From NCBI RefSeq assembly GCF_001662485.1, contig NZ_JMTM01000012.1, positions 1 through 40,264 on the forward strand: 40,264 bases of DNA, read 5' to 3'. Position numbers and translations under genes: made by a program. Under the pieces are notes generated by a model that searched no databases, was not told where the DNA came from, and worked only from the letters and a program-made list of their open reading frames with translations. Positions 17,753-26,697 of this stretch are shown piece by piece; the first letter of the stretch is position 1, and every line of letters starts with the position of its first letter. Source of the DNA: Flavobacterium succinicans. Its GTDB lineage: Bacteria; Bacteroidota; Bacteroidia; Flavobacteriales; Flavobacteriaceae.

Positions 17753-19552
17753 ATGACTAACACAAAATCACCACATACTTTTCACATTCCTGTGATGGGA
17801 TTAGCTTATACTATAGACAGCCCTATTCGCGTTGCTCAATATGGAATTTCTTCGGTAATTTCTATTGCGGATGATGAATTGATCGAAAAAATGAATGCTT
17901 TTTACAGCGAAAAATTTGAGATTCCTTACCAAGAAATTACTCAAAAAATCCATGATTATAGAGCTGAACGAATTACATCTTATCTCAATCTAGTAGATCG
18001 CATTGTGAAGAAAAAATTCGAAGACTTTAAATCTGAATTAGTTGAGAGTAAACAAGCTTTAGACAATTACATCGCACAGCTCCCCAATACCTCTGATCTA
18101 AAAAAAGGCTTTTTGCAATTGATGGAAGAAGGTATCGCTTTTAAAGAAAACCTAAAACAGTACATCGAGAACCAATTAACCCCAGGCGCCATTGATGTAA
18201 ATATCATGACCAAACTAGACAAGGACAATTCTGTAGGCAAAGAACAATTACCTGTTGAATTCAACGACGCTCATGCTGCATTAAGAGGTTTTGCCAATAG
18301 CAACTTAGGCTCTTCTGTGGTTTTAAGTGCCGGAATGAATCCAAGACTGTACAGTTATTTTGAAAATTTTTCTTGTTTTTTTCCTGACCTAAACAACAAG
18401 TTAAAAAAGAAAATCACGCTAAAAGTAAGCGATTTCAGATCAGCAATGATTCAAGGCAATTTTTTGGCTAAAAAAGGGCTTTGGGTTTCTGAATATCGCA
18501 TAGAATCGGGCTTAAACTGTGGAGGTCACGCCTTTGCCACAGACGGTTATTTGTTAGGCCCAATTTTAGAAGAATTCAAACAAAAGAAAGAGCAACTCAT
18601 CCAATCAGCCCATGACTTAATGGTAAAAGCATTGGGACAAAAAGAACTTCCAATACCACCATCGCCATTAGAATTAAAAATCACGGTTCAAGGTGGCGTT
18701 GGTACAGCCTCAGAACATGATTTTTTATTAGAACATTATCAAGTAGATTCTGTAGGATGGGGATCTCCCTTTTTGTTGGTTCCTGAAGCTACTTCTGTAG
18801 ATGAAAACACCCGAAAATTATTGGCTGAAGCCAAAGAAAAAGATTTCTACTTGAGTCACATTTCACCACTAGGCGTACCTTTTAATACTTTAAGAGGAAC
18901 CACCAATGAAATTGTAAGAGAAAAACGCATTCAAGCGAATAAAGCTGGAAGTTCATGTCCCAAAAAATTCTTGGCGTTGCATAAAGATGCCAATGGCAAC
19001 GGAATTTGTACCGCATCCAAAAAATACCAAGACCAACAACTGGAAACTTTGGAAGAAAAGAAAGCTTCACTTTCTGATGCACACTATCAAAAAAGTAAAA
19101 ATAGCATCACGGAGAAATCCTGCCTGTGCGTGGGACTAGCCAATGCTTCCTACTTGGAGAACAATATTCCAATAAAAGGGCAAGACCAAGGCATTGTGAT
19201 TTGTCCTGGCCCGAATTTAGCTTATTTTGACCAAGAGGTTTCTTTGAAAAAAATGATTCAACATATTTACGGAAACGACACGGTGCTAAGAGCAACCAAT
19301 CGTCCCAATGTCTTTATCAAAGAGCTCAAAATGTATTTGGATTATTTTAAAAATGAATGTGCTGAAGCCACTAACGAAATTTCGGCTGCACAGCTCAAAA
19401 AACTTCAAGCTTTCAAAAAAAATATGCTAGAAGGCATTGAATATTATCAAAATGTATTACTGAATACCAACCGATTTACCGCTATCGCAAAAGATCTAGA
19501 AATGCAATTGAACGCTTTTCAAAAAGAGTTGCTATTTATTGAAGTAAAATAA
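17753..19552 (+). CDS. uncharacterised large protein with nitronate monooxygenase-like features
   Basis: The 599-residue protein has no family I can name with certainty. Several blocks recall FMN-dependent nitronate monooxygenase or enoyl-reductase TIM barrels: a start HIPVMGLAYTIDSPIRVAQYG, NCGGHAF at 255-261, and ITVQGGVGTASEHDFLL followed by VGWGSPFLLVPEAT (about 310-346), which resembles the phosphate-binding end of such barrels. Unlike them it has a long helical insertion (about 40-150) and a Cys-bearing C-terminal half (C402, C419, C457, C459, C484) that could hold a metal cluster. The tail is helical. No signal peptide. A flavin reductase gene lies 130 bases upstream. Role and cofactor are inferred only. 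Confidence 0.6.
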   Translation: MTNTKSPHTFHIPVMGLAYTIDSPIRVAQYGISSVISIADDELIEKMNAFYSEKFEIPYQEITQKIHDYRAERITSYLNLVDRIVKKKFEDFKSELVESKQALDNYIAQLPNTSDLKKGFLQLMEEGIAFKENLKQYIENQLTPGAIDVNIMTKLDKDNSVGKEQLPVEFNDAHAALRGFANSNLGSSVVLSAGMNPRLYSYFENFSCFFPDLNNKLKKKITLKVSDFRSAMIQGNFLAKKGLWVSEYRIESGLNCGGHAFATDGYLLGPILEEFKQKKEQLIQSAHDLMVKALGQKELPIPPSPLELKITVQGGVGTASEHDFLLEHYQVDSVGWGSPFLLVPEATSVDENTRKLLAEAKEKDFYLSHISPLGVPFNTLRGTTNEIVREKRIQANKAGSSCPKKFLALHKDANGNGICTASKKYQDQQLETLEEKKASLSDAHYQKSKNSITEKSCLCVGLANASYLENNIPIKGQDQGIVICPGPNLAYFDQEVSLKKMIQHIYGNDTVLRATNRPNVFIKELKMYLDYFKNECAEATNEISAAQLKKLQAFKKNMLEGIEYYQNVLLNTNRFTAIAKDLEMQLNAFQKELLFIEVK

Positions 19553-19596
19553 ATATGTTAATGGCATTCAGAAGAAGGTAAATACAACCTTTTTCG

Positions 19597-19615
19597 AAAC
19601 CTACACCGTAGGTTT
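19597..19615 (+). terminator. short hairpin after the 599-residue gene
   Basis: AAACCTAC and GTAGGTTT form an 8-bp stem with a 3-base loop, 45 bases past the stop codon, followed by a T-containing tail. It may act with the stronger hairpin at 19641-19676. Confidence 0.45.
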
Positions 19616-19640
19616 TCTATCTGTTAGTCACATTTCTAAA

Positions 19641-19676
19641 AAAAAAGTCGGTTAAATTACTCTAACCGACTTTTTT
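19641..19676. terminator. bidirectional terminator between two convergent genes
   Basis: A perfect 14-bp stem (19641-19654/19663-19676) has A6 on one side and T6 on the other, with an 8-base loop. It lies between the convergent 599-residue gene and kynU and can end both transcripts. Confidence 0.85.
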
Positions 19677-19689
19677 ATTTAGGTTTATC

Positions 19690-20979
19690 CTATTTTTGAA
19701 GAATCCCTTGTTTCAGTATTTGCCCAAAACGATACATATCTTCATAGGAAGTATACAAAGGCACTGGCGCTAAACGAATTACATTCGGTTCTCTCCAATC
19801 AGTAATCACCCCGTTTTTCATCAAATAGTCGAACAAACTACGTCCTTCACCGTGCAGAAAAACCGATAATTGCGAAGCGCGTTCCTCAGGATTACTCGGA
19901 GTAATTATTTCAAAAGTACTTTCTACTTCTTTATCAATTTCATGCAAAATAAATTCCAAATATGAAGTGATATGGTCACGCTTTGCAATTAATGCCTCCA
20001 TCCCCACTTCGTCAAATAAATGAACCGAAGCCAAATAAGGGGCTAAGGATAAAATCGGCAAGTTACTAATTTGCCAACCATCGGCTCCGTGAACAGGATC
20101 AAATTGAGGCTCCATTTTGAAACGTCTTTCTTTGTTATGTCCCCACCAACCCGCAAATCTAGACAAAGTGCTGTCGTTGTGATGTTTTTGATGCACAAAA
20201 CAACCCGAAGCATTTCCGGGACCGGAGTTCATGTATTTGTAACTGCACCAAGCGGCAAAATCTACCTCCCAATCGTGAAGTTCTAGTTTGATGTTTCCTG
20301 CAGCGTGTGCTAAGTCCCATCCTACTTTTGCCCCTACTCGATGACCGGCAGCAGTGATGGTTTTGATATCAAAAACTTGTCCGGTGTAATAGTTTACCCC
20401 GCCAATTAATACTAAGGCCAACTCCTCGCCTACTTCGTTTATTTTACTAATAATATCTTCTAGTCGAATGTTGTGTTCTCCTTCTCGACGTTTAATTTCG
20501 ACTATGGCATCGTTTGGATTGATTCCACTGTTTTGTGCATGGAATTGCACTTGACTCTGAAACATATATTGGTCAGAAGGAAAGGCTTTTTCTTCGCAAA
20601 TGATTTTATAGCGTTTCGCAGTAGGTCGGTAAAAAGAAACCATCAACAAGTGAAGATTGACCGTTAGGGTATTCATCACCGTTACTTCGCTTGACAATGC
20701 GCCCACAATTTTGCTCAATGGTGCTGCAAAGCGTTCGTGATAATCCCACCAAGGTTTGTCGGCGTAGAAATGACCTTCGACGGCTAGATTGGCCCAATCG
20801 TTCATTACTTCATCAACATAGGTTTTGGTTCTTTTGGGCTGTAATCCAAGAGAGTTTCCGGTAAAATAAATTACTTTTTGATTATTGACTTGCGGGAAAA
20901 TAAATTCGTTTTGGTAGCTTCTCAACGAATCTTGTGCATCTAATTGCTGTGCAAATTCGAGTGTATTTTTGAAATTCAT
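19690..20979 (-). CDS. kynU: kynureninase
   Basis: Kynureninase is a PLP enzyme that cleaves kynurenine or 3-hydroxykynurenine to anthranilate or 3-hydroxyanthranilate plus alanine. The 429-residue protein shows the family start YFTGNSLGLQPK, the cofactor residues D222 and H225 in WDLAHAAGN, and the Schiff-base lysine K248 in WCSYKYMNSGPG. Length fits. Together with kmo it supplies two consecutive steps, but tryptophan dioxygenase, formamidase and 3-hydroxyanthranilate dioxygenase are not in the window. Confidence 0.95.
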   Translation of the reverse strand: MNFKNTLEFAQQLDAQDSLRSYQNEFIFPQVNNQKVIYFTGNSLGLQPKRTKTYVDEVMNDWANLAVEGHFYADKPWWDYHERFAAPLSKIVGALSSEVTVMNTLTVNLHLLMVSFYRPTAKRYKIICEEKAFPSDQYMFQSQVQFHAQNSGINPNDAIVEIKRREGEHNIRLEDIISKINEVGEELALVLIGGVNYYTGQVFDIKTITAAGHRVGAKVGWDLAHAAGNIKLELHDWEVDFAAWCSYKYMNSGPGNASGCFVHQKHHNDSTLSRFAGWWGHNKERRFKMEPQFDPVHGADGWQISNLPILSLAPYLASVHLFDEVGMEALIAKRDHITSYLEFILHEIDKEVESTFEIITPSNPEERASQLSVFLHGEGRSLFDYLMKNGVITDWREPNVIRLAPVPLYTSYEDMYRFGQILKQGILQK

Positions 20980-21092
20980 AAGTGTTGTTTTGAGGGGTAA
21001 ATGTACTAAAAACCTAAAATCTATTACTTATTTGTAAAAAAATCTACAAGAATGTTTTTTGCTAAAATTGATTGTGTTTTTAGATTGGAAAA

Positions 21093-21404
21093 TTTAAACA
21101 TATGAGACATAGAAGTTTTTTAGTATGATGGTTAAGGAACCATAGAAGGCATTAAAGGACATAAAAGTTTGGAGTGGAAAATATTTCAATCGTTGTAATT
21201 TGTAGTGAAGATTTGAACATATGAGCCATAGAAGGTTTTTAGTAAGATGATTATGGAACCATAGAAGGCATTAAAGGACATAAAAGTTTGGAGTGGAAAA
21301 TATTTAATCGTTGTAATTTGTATTGAAGATTTAAACATATGAGACATAGAAGTTTTTTAGTATGATGGTTATGGAACCATAAAAGGCATTAAAGGACATC
21401 TAAG
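21093..21404. repeat. 118-119 bp tandem repeat, about 2.6 units
   Basis: The word AACATATGAG recurs at 21097, 21216 and 21334, giving unit lengths of 119 and 118 bases. Within each unit the order is CATATGAG, CATAGAAG, GGAACCATAGAAGGCATTAA, GGACATAAAAGTTTGGAGTG and then an AT-rich part. Units are about 95% alike; the third stops after about 75 bases. Degenerate single copies occur at 12507-12540 and 12729-12780, so this is a dispersed family. Confidence 0.8.
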
Positions 21405-21515
21405 TTGTTGCTATTGTATGTAATTGCGGAAAATTAATTTGTCTTTTTTAGCTGTGAAAATCTTTGTTGAAGAAAGTATGCTTTTCAAGCAAAAAAAGTG
21501 TTTTGAAAAGGAGTT

Positions 21516-21655
21516 GCGTTAGGGATGGTAATGGAAATAAAGAGCACTGGCGCTATAGTATTGCCCTAACGAGGAAGCGACCAACGGAAGCTCCCGCAGT
21601 AGGAGCAATAGTTAGCGCCAGTGCTCTTTATTGTAATGTACAGCCCGTAATACGC
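21516..21655 (+). repeat. structured intergenic element, copy 3
   Basis: The element runs from GCGTTAGGGATGGTAATGG to ACGCC. GCGT (21516-21519) pairs with ACGC (21652-21655) and GGG (21522-21524) with CCC (21644-21646). Between the conserved blocks sits a perfect 20-bp hairpin (21536-21555/21613-21632) whose loop contains a further GCTCC/GGAGC stem (21590-21594/21602-21606). The variable hairpin is inserted at a different place than the long hairpins of copies 1 and 2. Confidence 0.65.
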
Positions 21656-21657
21656 CC

Positions 21658-21688
21658 AAAAAAAAATCTCGCCATTGCTGACGAGATT
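21658..21688 (-). terminator. queA terminator
   Basis: AATCTCG (21665-21671) and CGAGATT (21682-21688) form a 7-bp stem with a 10-base loop; on the minus strand it is followed by a run of nine T. It lies 22 bases past the queA stop. Confidence 0.7.
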
Positions 21689-21710
21689 GATTGCATCTAT
21701 TTTATGTGAT

Positions 21711-22760
21711 TTAAAGAATCAACATAGCATCTCCGTAAGAGTAAAATTTGTATCCTTCTTTGATGGCTTCATCGTAAGCTTTTCTCATTAAATCATGACC
21801 ACAAAAAGCAGAAATCATCATCAATAATGTTGATTTTGGTGTATGAAAATTGGTAATCATACAAGTGGCAATACTAAAATCGTGTGGTGGAAAAATAAAT
21901 TTATTGGTCCAACCATCAAACGGATTTAAGGTGTTTTGAGAAGAAACGGAACTTTCTACCGCACGCATGGACGTAGTTCCTACGGTACAAATACGTTTTT
22001 TTCTTGCTTTGGCATCATTCACGATATCACAGGCTTCTTGCGTGATTTTTAGTTCCTCAGAATCCATTTTGTGCTTAGACAAATCTTCTACTTCTACTGG
22101 ATTGAAAGTTCCCAAACCTACGTGAAGCGTAACCTCAGCAAACTTAACACCTTTGATTTCTAATCGTTTTAATAAATGTTTAGAGAAGTGTAATCCCGCA
22201 GTTGGTGCGGCTACAGCTCCTTCTTCTTTAGCATAAATAGTTTGGTAACGGTCTGCATCTTCTGGAGTTACCTCTCTGTTGATGTATTTTGGGATTGGTG
22301 TTTCTCCCAATTCTGTCAATTTATTTCTGAATTCTTCATAAGAACCGTCGTATAAAAAACGAAGGGTTCTACCACGAGAAGTTGTATTGTCAATCACCTC
22401 AGCTACTAAAGAGTCGTCGTCACCAAAATACAATTTGTTTCCGATACGGATTTTACGGGCTGGGTCTACCAATACATCCCATAATCTTTGTTCTGCATTT
22501 AATTCTCTCAACAAGAACACTTCGATTCTAGCTCCAGTTTTTTCTTTATTTCCATACAAACGTGCTGGAAAAACTTTGGTATTGTTCAAGATTAAAACAT
22601 CGCCATCATCAAAATAATCAATCACATCTTTGAACATTTTGTGCTCAATGGTTTGTTTTTTTCTATCGATTACCATCAAACGAGATTCGTCTCTGTTTTC
22701 TGCAGGGAATTCGGCTAAAAGTTCTTTCGGTAAATTGAAGTTAAAGTGGGATAATTTCAT
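21711..22760 (-). CDS. queA: S-adenosylmethionine:tRNA ribosyltransferase-isomerase
   Basis: QueA transfers and isomerises the ribosyl group of SAM onto preQ1 in tRNA, making epoxyqueuosine. The 349-residue protein is collinear with the family: opening [23 protein letters not shown], the middle [15 protein letters not shown] block, [13 protein letters not shown], and [13 protein letters not shown] near the end. It has its own promoter-like boxes and terminator, so it is probably transcribed alone. queE, an earlier step of the same pathway, is elsewhere in the window. Confidence 0.95.
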   Translation of the reverse strand: MKLSHFNFNLPKELLAEFPAENRDESRLMVIDRKKQTIEHKMFKDVIDYFDDGDVLILNNTKVFPARLYGNKEKTGARIEVFLLRELNAEQRLWDVLVDPARKIRIGNKLYFGDDDSLVAEVIDNTTSRGRTLRFLYDGSYEEFRNKLTELGETPIPKYINREVTPEDADRYQTIYAKEEGAVAAPTAGLHFSKHLLKRLEIKGVKFAEVTLHVGLGTFNPVEVEDLSKHKMDSEELKITQEACDIVNDAKARKKRICTVGTTSMRAVESSVSSQNTLNPFDGWTNKFIFPPHDFSIATCMITNFHTPKSTLLMMISAFCGHDLMRKAYDEAIKEGYKFYSYGDAMLIL

Positions 22761-22824
22761 ATTTGAGTATTAATATATTAGCAGTAAGTATTAAGACCTA
22801 TTTGGCTTAATAAAAATCTGGCTG

Positions 22825-22856
22825 CAAATATACGACTGAGAGATAGGCGTTGTCAA
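22825..22856 (-). promoter_or_regulatory. promoter of queA
   Basis: On the minus strand a TTG (22854-22856) is followed after 21 bases by TATATTTG (22825-22832), which is a full match to TTG/TAnnTTTG with allowed spacing. It lies 64 bases upstream of the queA ATG. Confidence 0.6.
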
Positions 22857-22956
22857 GTGTTTTGGTGTTTATTTTGTTTATTACCACAACGACGGGCATT
22901 TACAAACTTTTACCTTTGTAAAACTCCATACAAAAAACGATAAAACCGAGTAGAAA

Positions 22957-24201
22957 TTAGATTTCAGTACATTGAAATCCTAAGCTTTGTAAATCTGACC
23001 AAAAATCAGGATACGACTTAGATACGACCTCTGCATTGTTGATGATAATAGGAACTCGCAAAGCTAAAGGAGCAAAAGCCATAGCCATACGATGATCGTT
23101 ATAGGTATCTATCGCGATATTTGGCAAAATAGATTTAGAAGGTTCCAAAGTCAAACTATCATTAGTAACAGTAATGGCGGCGCCTAATTTTGTTAGTTCG
23201 ATTCGCAGCGCCTCTAAGCGATCCGTTTCTTTAATTTTTAAGGTATGAAGTCCCGTCAAATGACATCCTATGCCAAGTCCCAAACAAGTAACAACAATAG
23301 TTTGCGCAATATCTGGTGTATTATTTAAATCGAAAGTAACCGATTGATACTCGAAATTAGGTTGTTTCACTAAGGTCAGTTGGTTTGCTTCAAAACGAGC
23401 TTCGACTCCCATTTTGGCGTAGATTTCAACCAAAGCCGAATCGCCTTGTAAACTTGATTCTTTATAGCTGCTCAATACGATAGCAGCTTCGTTCGACAAA
23501 GCTGCCAAACTGAAAAAGTAAGACGCAGAACTCCAATCGGATTCTACTGTTACCGTTTGCTGTTTTGAGTTTGTGGTTAAAGGTTTGACTGTGATGACAT
23601 TTTCTTCGAATTTGGTTTCAACACCAATTTCGTTCAGCAAAGCCAAGGTCATTTTGATGTAAGGAACAGAAGTAATTTCGCCAACCAATGTCAATTCGAT
23701 TCCGTTTTCTAGTTTTGGAGCCACTAGCAAAAGTGCCGAAATGTATTGACTACTTACATTAGCAGGAATACTCACTTTGGATTGGGTTATTTTTTGCCCT
23801 TTGATTCGGATAGGTGGGAATCCTACTTCTTTCTCGTAAGCTATCTGAGCACCTAATTGTTGCAAGGCTTCCACCAATACTTTTATGGGACGCTCCGTCA
23901 TACGCTGAGAGCCTGTCAAAACCACTTCTTTTCCTTCGCTTACTGCAAAAAAAGCCGTTAAGAAACGCATAGCAGTTCCAGCGTGATGAATATCTATAAG
24001 TTGGGAATCCGTATTTGAAAATTGTGCATTCTGCAAGGCTTTGGTCATCACTTCCGAATCATCAGAATTGGAAGTATTTTCCAATACTAGATTGGGATAC
24101 AATGCCTGCAACAATAACAATCTATTGGTTTCGCTTTTGGAACCAGTGATCGAAATAGTAGCCTTGATATTAGAAATTGCAGAATGTAGTTGTAAATTCA
24201 T
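22957..24201 (-). CDS. aroA: 3-phosphoshikimate 1-carboxyvinyltransferase (EPSP synthase)
   Basis: EPSP synthase joins phosphoenolpyruvate to shikimate 3-phosphate in chorismate synthesis. The 414-residue protein has GSKSETNR at 20-27, the PEP-binding loop HHAGTAMRF at 72-80, SQRMTERPI, and the C-terminal NTPDIAQT and YNDHRMAMAFA motifs. In Escherichia coli AroA the loop reads GNAGTAMRP, so the position of Gly96 is His here and that of Pro101 is Phe. It follows the MazG-like gene by 107 bases without a visible promoter of its own, so the two may be cotranscribed. The shikimate products feed the Phe/Tyr operon further on. Confidence 0.94.
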   Translation of the reverse strand: MNLQLHSAISNIKATISITGSKSETNRLLLLQALYPNLVLENTSNSDDSEVMTKALQNAQFSNTDSQLIDIHHAGTAMRFLTAFFAVSEGKEVVLTGSQRMTERPIKVLVEALQQLGAQIAYEKEVGFPPIRIKGQKITQSKVSIPANVSSQYISALLLVAPKLENGIELTLVGEITSVPYIKMTLALLNEIGVETKFEENVITVKPLTTNSKQQTVTVESDWSSASYFFSLAALSNEAAIVLSSYKESSLQGDSALVEIYAKMGVEARFEANQLTLVKQPNFEYQSVTFDLNNTPDIAQTIVVTCLGLGIGCHLTGLHTLKIKETDRLEALRIELTKLGAAITVTNDSLTLEPSKSILPNIAIDTYNDHRMAMAFAPLALRVPIIINNAEVVSKSYPDFWSDLQSLGFQCTEI

Positions 24202-24308
24202 AGCTTTATAAAAGGTGTTGTGAGCTGTGCCTTGTATTACCGCTCCAATATTTTTTGGGGTGCAATTTACAATTCACAACTCACAATTCACAATTTAGCC
24301 TTCACTAA

Positions 24309-24635
24309 TTATTTTAGTTTTTCGTTGTTTTTGTGACGATTTTTATCTCGCTCCGATTTCAAATCCATTTTTTTATCAAAAGCGGCTTGTAAATCGATAC
24401 CCGTTTGGTTGGCCAAACACAATACTACAAAAACTACATCGGCCAATTCTTCGCCTAAATCTTTGTTTTTATCGCTTTCTTTCTCGGACTGTTCTCCATA
24501 ACGGCGAGCGATGATTCGAGCTACCTCGCCTACTTCTTCGGTGAGTTGTGCCATATTGGTCAATTCGTTGAAATAACGAACGCCGTGTTCTTTAATCCAG
24601 TTATCTACGTCTAGTTGTGCATTCTTGAGATTCAT
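24309..24635 (-). CDS. MazG-like nucleotide pyrophosphohydrolase
   Basis: The 108-residue protein has the all-alpha MazG/dUTPase-type metal site: EEVGE at 33-37 and EELAD at 62-66, the EExxE and ExxD halves that bind magnesium. It is the short single-domain form, which usually removes pyrophosphate from unwanted nucleoside triphosphates. The C-terminus is very basic. It is upstream of aroA, with a TACCTTTG box 17 bases before its ATG. Confidence 0.88.
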   Translation of the reverse strand: MNLKNAQLDVDNWIKEHGVRYFNELTNMAQLTEEVGEVARIIARRYGEQSEKESDKNKDLGEELADVVFVVLCLANQTGIDLQAAFDKKMDLKSERDKNRHKNNEKLK

Positions 24636-24652
24636 AATAGCTTATTTTGCTT

Positions 24653-24660
24653 CAAAGGTA
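24653..24660 (-). promoter_or_regulatory. candidate -7 box for the MazG-like gene
   Basis: TACCTTTG on the minus strand fits TAnnTTTG and ends 17 bases before the ATG at 24635. A -33 box at normal spacing is not seen. Confidence 0.35.
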
Positions 24661-24708
24661 ACTAAAGTCTATAATGTTTGGAAGGATTGATAGTCGAAAC
24701 AAAGACGA

Positions 24709-26697
24709 CTAAGCTTTTTTCAAGACGATTTTTTCGTTCAATTTATCGATGGTTCTTTGAAAAAACTCTTTCAACATTTCATAATAATCTGCGGCAACAA
24801 TTACTTTATTTATTTGACTGCTTACCACTACCTGCAATATATTTCCATCTAATTTGGCATTATATGAAAAACTAGCCAAATTATCTTGCGCTTCAAGCTT
24901 TATAGGTACAAGCAAGTTCTCCAAAATATACCCTTGAGGTATCTCAATGCTAATAATGAATTTCTCTTGTTTTGTAGGTCCAAAATAGATGGGTAATTTT
25001 CTGTCTTGAGTTGTAAATGGATTCTTCAATTCTTTCAAAAACAACAAAGGATTGAGGTACATTTTATTTTCAATAATATCAAAAGAATGAACCATTTCAA
25101 AAGAATAAGCCTCCAACACTGGCTTAGACAAATCTGTTTTAAGATTTGTTATACTATAATCTGATATAGTTAAGCCATTATGTTTACTTTCTATTTTTTC
25201 AATTTGCGCTTCTGTTGTACCACCTACATTCATTTCTCTAAAAGCTAGCGCTTCAAAATCGGTCTTTTGGTTTTTATAGTTCCCTTTTATCACTCCATTT
25301 GCATCTATTTTGACATTTATTCCAAAAATACTTTTAGAAAGTGCGGTATCTGTTAGTTTTATTTCTGTAGAATTTCCATCTGATTGAACCGCTCTCCCCG
25401 ACCAGTTCACTAAGAACAATGGATAAATATTTGGGGCAGTAAATTTACTAGCCGCGTCTAACAAATAACTTTTGCCATCTGCGATTACAGAAACCATCAC
25501 ATAATTAAAACCGGTTCGTCCTGGAAAAACTGAAACCCCATTATCGATGGTACTTGCTAAGACGGGGCTTGCATTTAAGCCTGCTAAATTTAACATATTA
25601 ACAAGAATAAAGTTAATCTCGGCCACATTTCCACTAGAAGCCTCGTATGCTTTCTCTACCCCTTTATCCACGTAGACCCCAAACGTTTTATCCCAACTCA
25701 TTTTTTGTTGCACGTGTTTGAAAATAGCTTCCATTTTTTCTGTTTGCGTCGTTTTCCAATCGAGAAAGCGACTAACATGAGGGACAAAATATTTGGCTTT
25801 TAGTAGTTCTTCTCCAAATTCTTTTTCCTTAAATATAGTCTTCGAGACTCCTTCCCACGTTATAGAATAGTCTTTATCTGGTTTGTCTGTGTATCGAACT
25901 CTTTCTAATTCTTGCTGAATTTTTGATGTATAATTTTCAATGTTGTTGATGAAAATTTCCTCATGCAAGGCTGGTACATTTTGCACCGCATATTTAGTGT
26001 TTATTTGTGTAAAGTTTAAATAGGACAAATTACGAAACTCATTTTCAAAAGAACAGGATCCTTTTGTGATTTCATTGGTTGAATTCACCTCAACATAACC
26101 ATTTTGTATACTCTTGTATAGGTACATTTCTGGAATTTCGGTAGTGTATTCAAAGTTATTTACAGGAATATTGTATTGGATAATCATGTCTGGGAATTTA
26201 AAAATATTCTCCGATTTGTGTACATATTTAAATTCAATTACCGAACCTACTTTCACATTAGGTAAAGTGACGCTAGTTTTTTTCCAATATCTATTAATTT
26301 TTTCAACAAAACTTCCTTCGCTGGTAAGTTTTGTCTTTGAAATTTTATCTTGATCCAAATTATAAGTAACCGCATCTGAAAACTTAATCACATCGGGCGT
26401 CAATTCTTCATATCCTATATAATAGGGTACTACAAAAGTGGCCCATTTCAGCCCTTCTTTTTTATAAATTTTAATTCTATATTTAACTTCATGATTCGCA
26501 ATAAATCCCGCTTTGACAGAATATGTAAAAAACGTTCTTGCTTTTTTGAACAAAACTGCTGCTACTGCTGACGTATCTGTGGGGTGTTGTTTTTCTTGAA
26601 GTTCTTCGACTGTAACTTTTCCTAATTGAAAATCTTGAGCCTTGCCTTTTATTGCAAAACTCAAGACAAATAAAAATATGACTACTTTCCTATTCAT
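24709..26697 (-). CDS. DUF3857 protein with inactive transglutaminase-like domain (third of three)
   Basis: The 662-residue exported protein (signal peptide to about residue 20) has an N-terminal DUF3857 beta domain, a central transglutaminase-like domain and a C-terminal beta domain. In place of the catalytic GDCK of the paralogue at 28722-30635 it has GNVAE with Val358, and the His position is Tyr399, so it is very unlikely to be an active cysteine enzyme. It ends EKIVLKKA exactly like its neighbour, which shows recent duplication. Its start overlaps the preceding stop by one base (TAATG). Function unknown. Confidence 0.83.
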   Translation of the reverse strand: MNRKVVIFLFVLSFAIKGKAQDFQLGKVTVEELQEKQHPTDTSAVAAVLFKKARTFFTYSVKAGFIANHEVKYRIKIYKKEGLKWATFVVPYYIGYEELTPDVIKFSDAVTYNLDQDKISKTKLTSEGSFVEKINRYWKKTSVTLPNVKVGSVIEFKYVHKSENIFKFPDMIIQYNIPVNNFEYTTEIPEMYLYKSIQNGYVEVNSTNEITKGSCSFENEFRNLSYLNFTQINTKYAVQNVPALHEEIFINNIENYTSKIQQELERVRYTDKPDKDYSITWEGVSKTIFKEKEFGEELLKAKYFVPHVSRFLDWKTTQTEKMEAIFKHVQQKMSWDKTFGVYVDKGVEKAYEASSGNVAEINFILVNMLNLAGLNASPVLASTIDNGVSVFPGRTGFNYVMVSVIADGKSYLLDAASKFTAPNIYPLFLVNWSGRAVQSDGNSTEIKLTDTALSKSIFGINVKIDANGVIKGNYKNQKTDFEALAFREMNVGGTTEAQIEKIESKHNGLTISDYSITNLKTDLSKPVLEAYSFEMVHSFDIIENKMYLNPLLFLKELKNPFTTQDRKLPIYFGPTKQEKFIISIEIPQGYILENLLVPIKLEAQDNLASFSYNAKLDGNILQVVVSSQINKVIVAADYYEMLKEFFQRTIDKLNEKIVLKKA

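Larger units (their letters stand above)
20980..21710. other. long intergenic region with tandem repeat and structured element
   Basis: These 731 bases between kynU and the end of queA carry no credible gene. They contain two full and one partial 118-119 bp tandem repeat units, one copy of the structured element, and the queA terminator. An open frame that runs through 21464-21709 lies over the structured element and is not a gene. Confidence 0.7.

Noticed and set aside
21093..21404. Possible CRISPR array
   Set aside because: Units of 118-119 bases are tandem without variable spacers, and no cas genes are nearby.
21464..21709. 81-codon open frame on the plus strand
   Set aside because: It runs through structured element copy 3 with its 20-bp hairpin and into the queA terminator; no protein-like composition and no upstream signals.
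22911..22918. TACCTTTG box on the plus strand
   Set aside because: No plus-strand gene follows; it lies in a short inverted repeat TTTACAAA/TTTGTAAA after aroA and is probably accidental.
24240..24298. Repeated CACAATTC-like words upstream of aroA
   Set aside because: A short low-complexity stretch with no hairpin or regular period long enough to call a feature.
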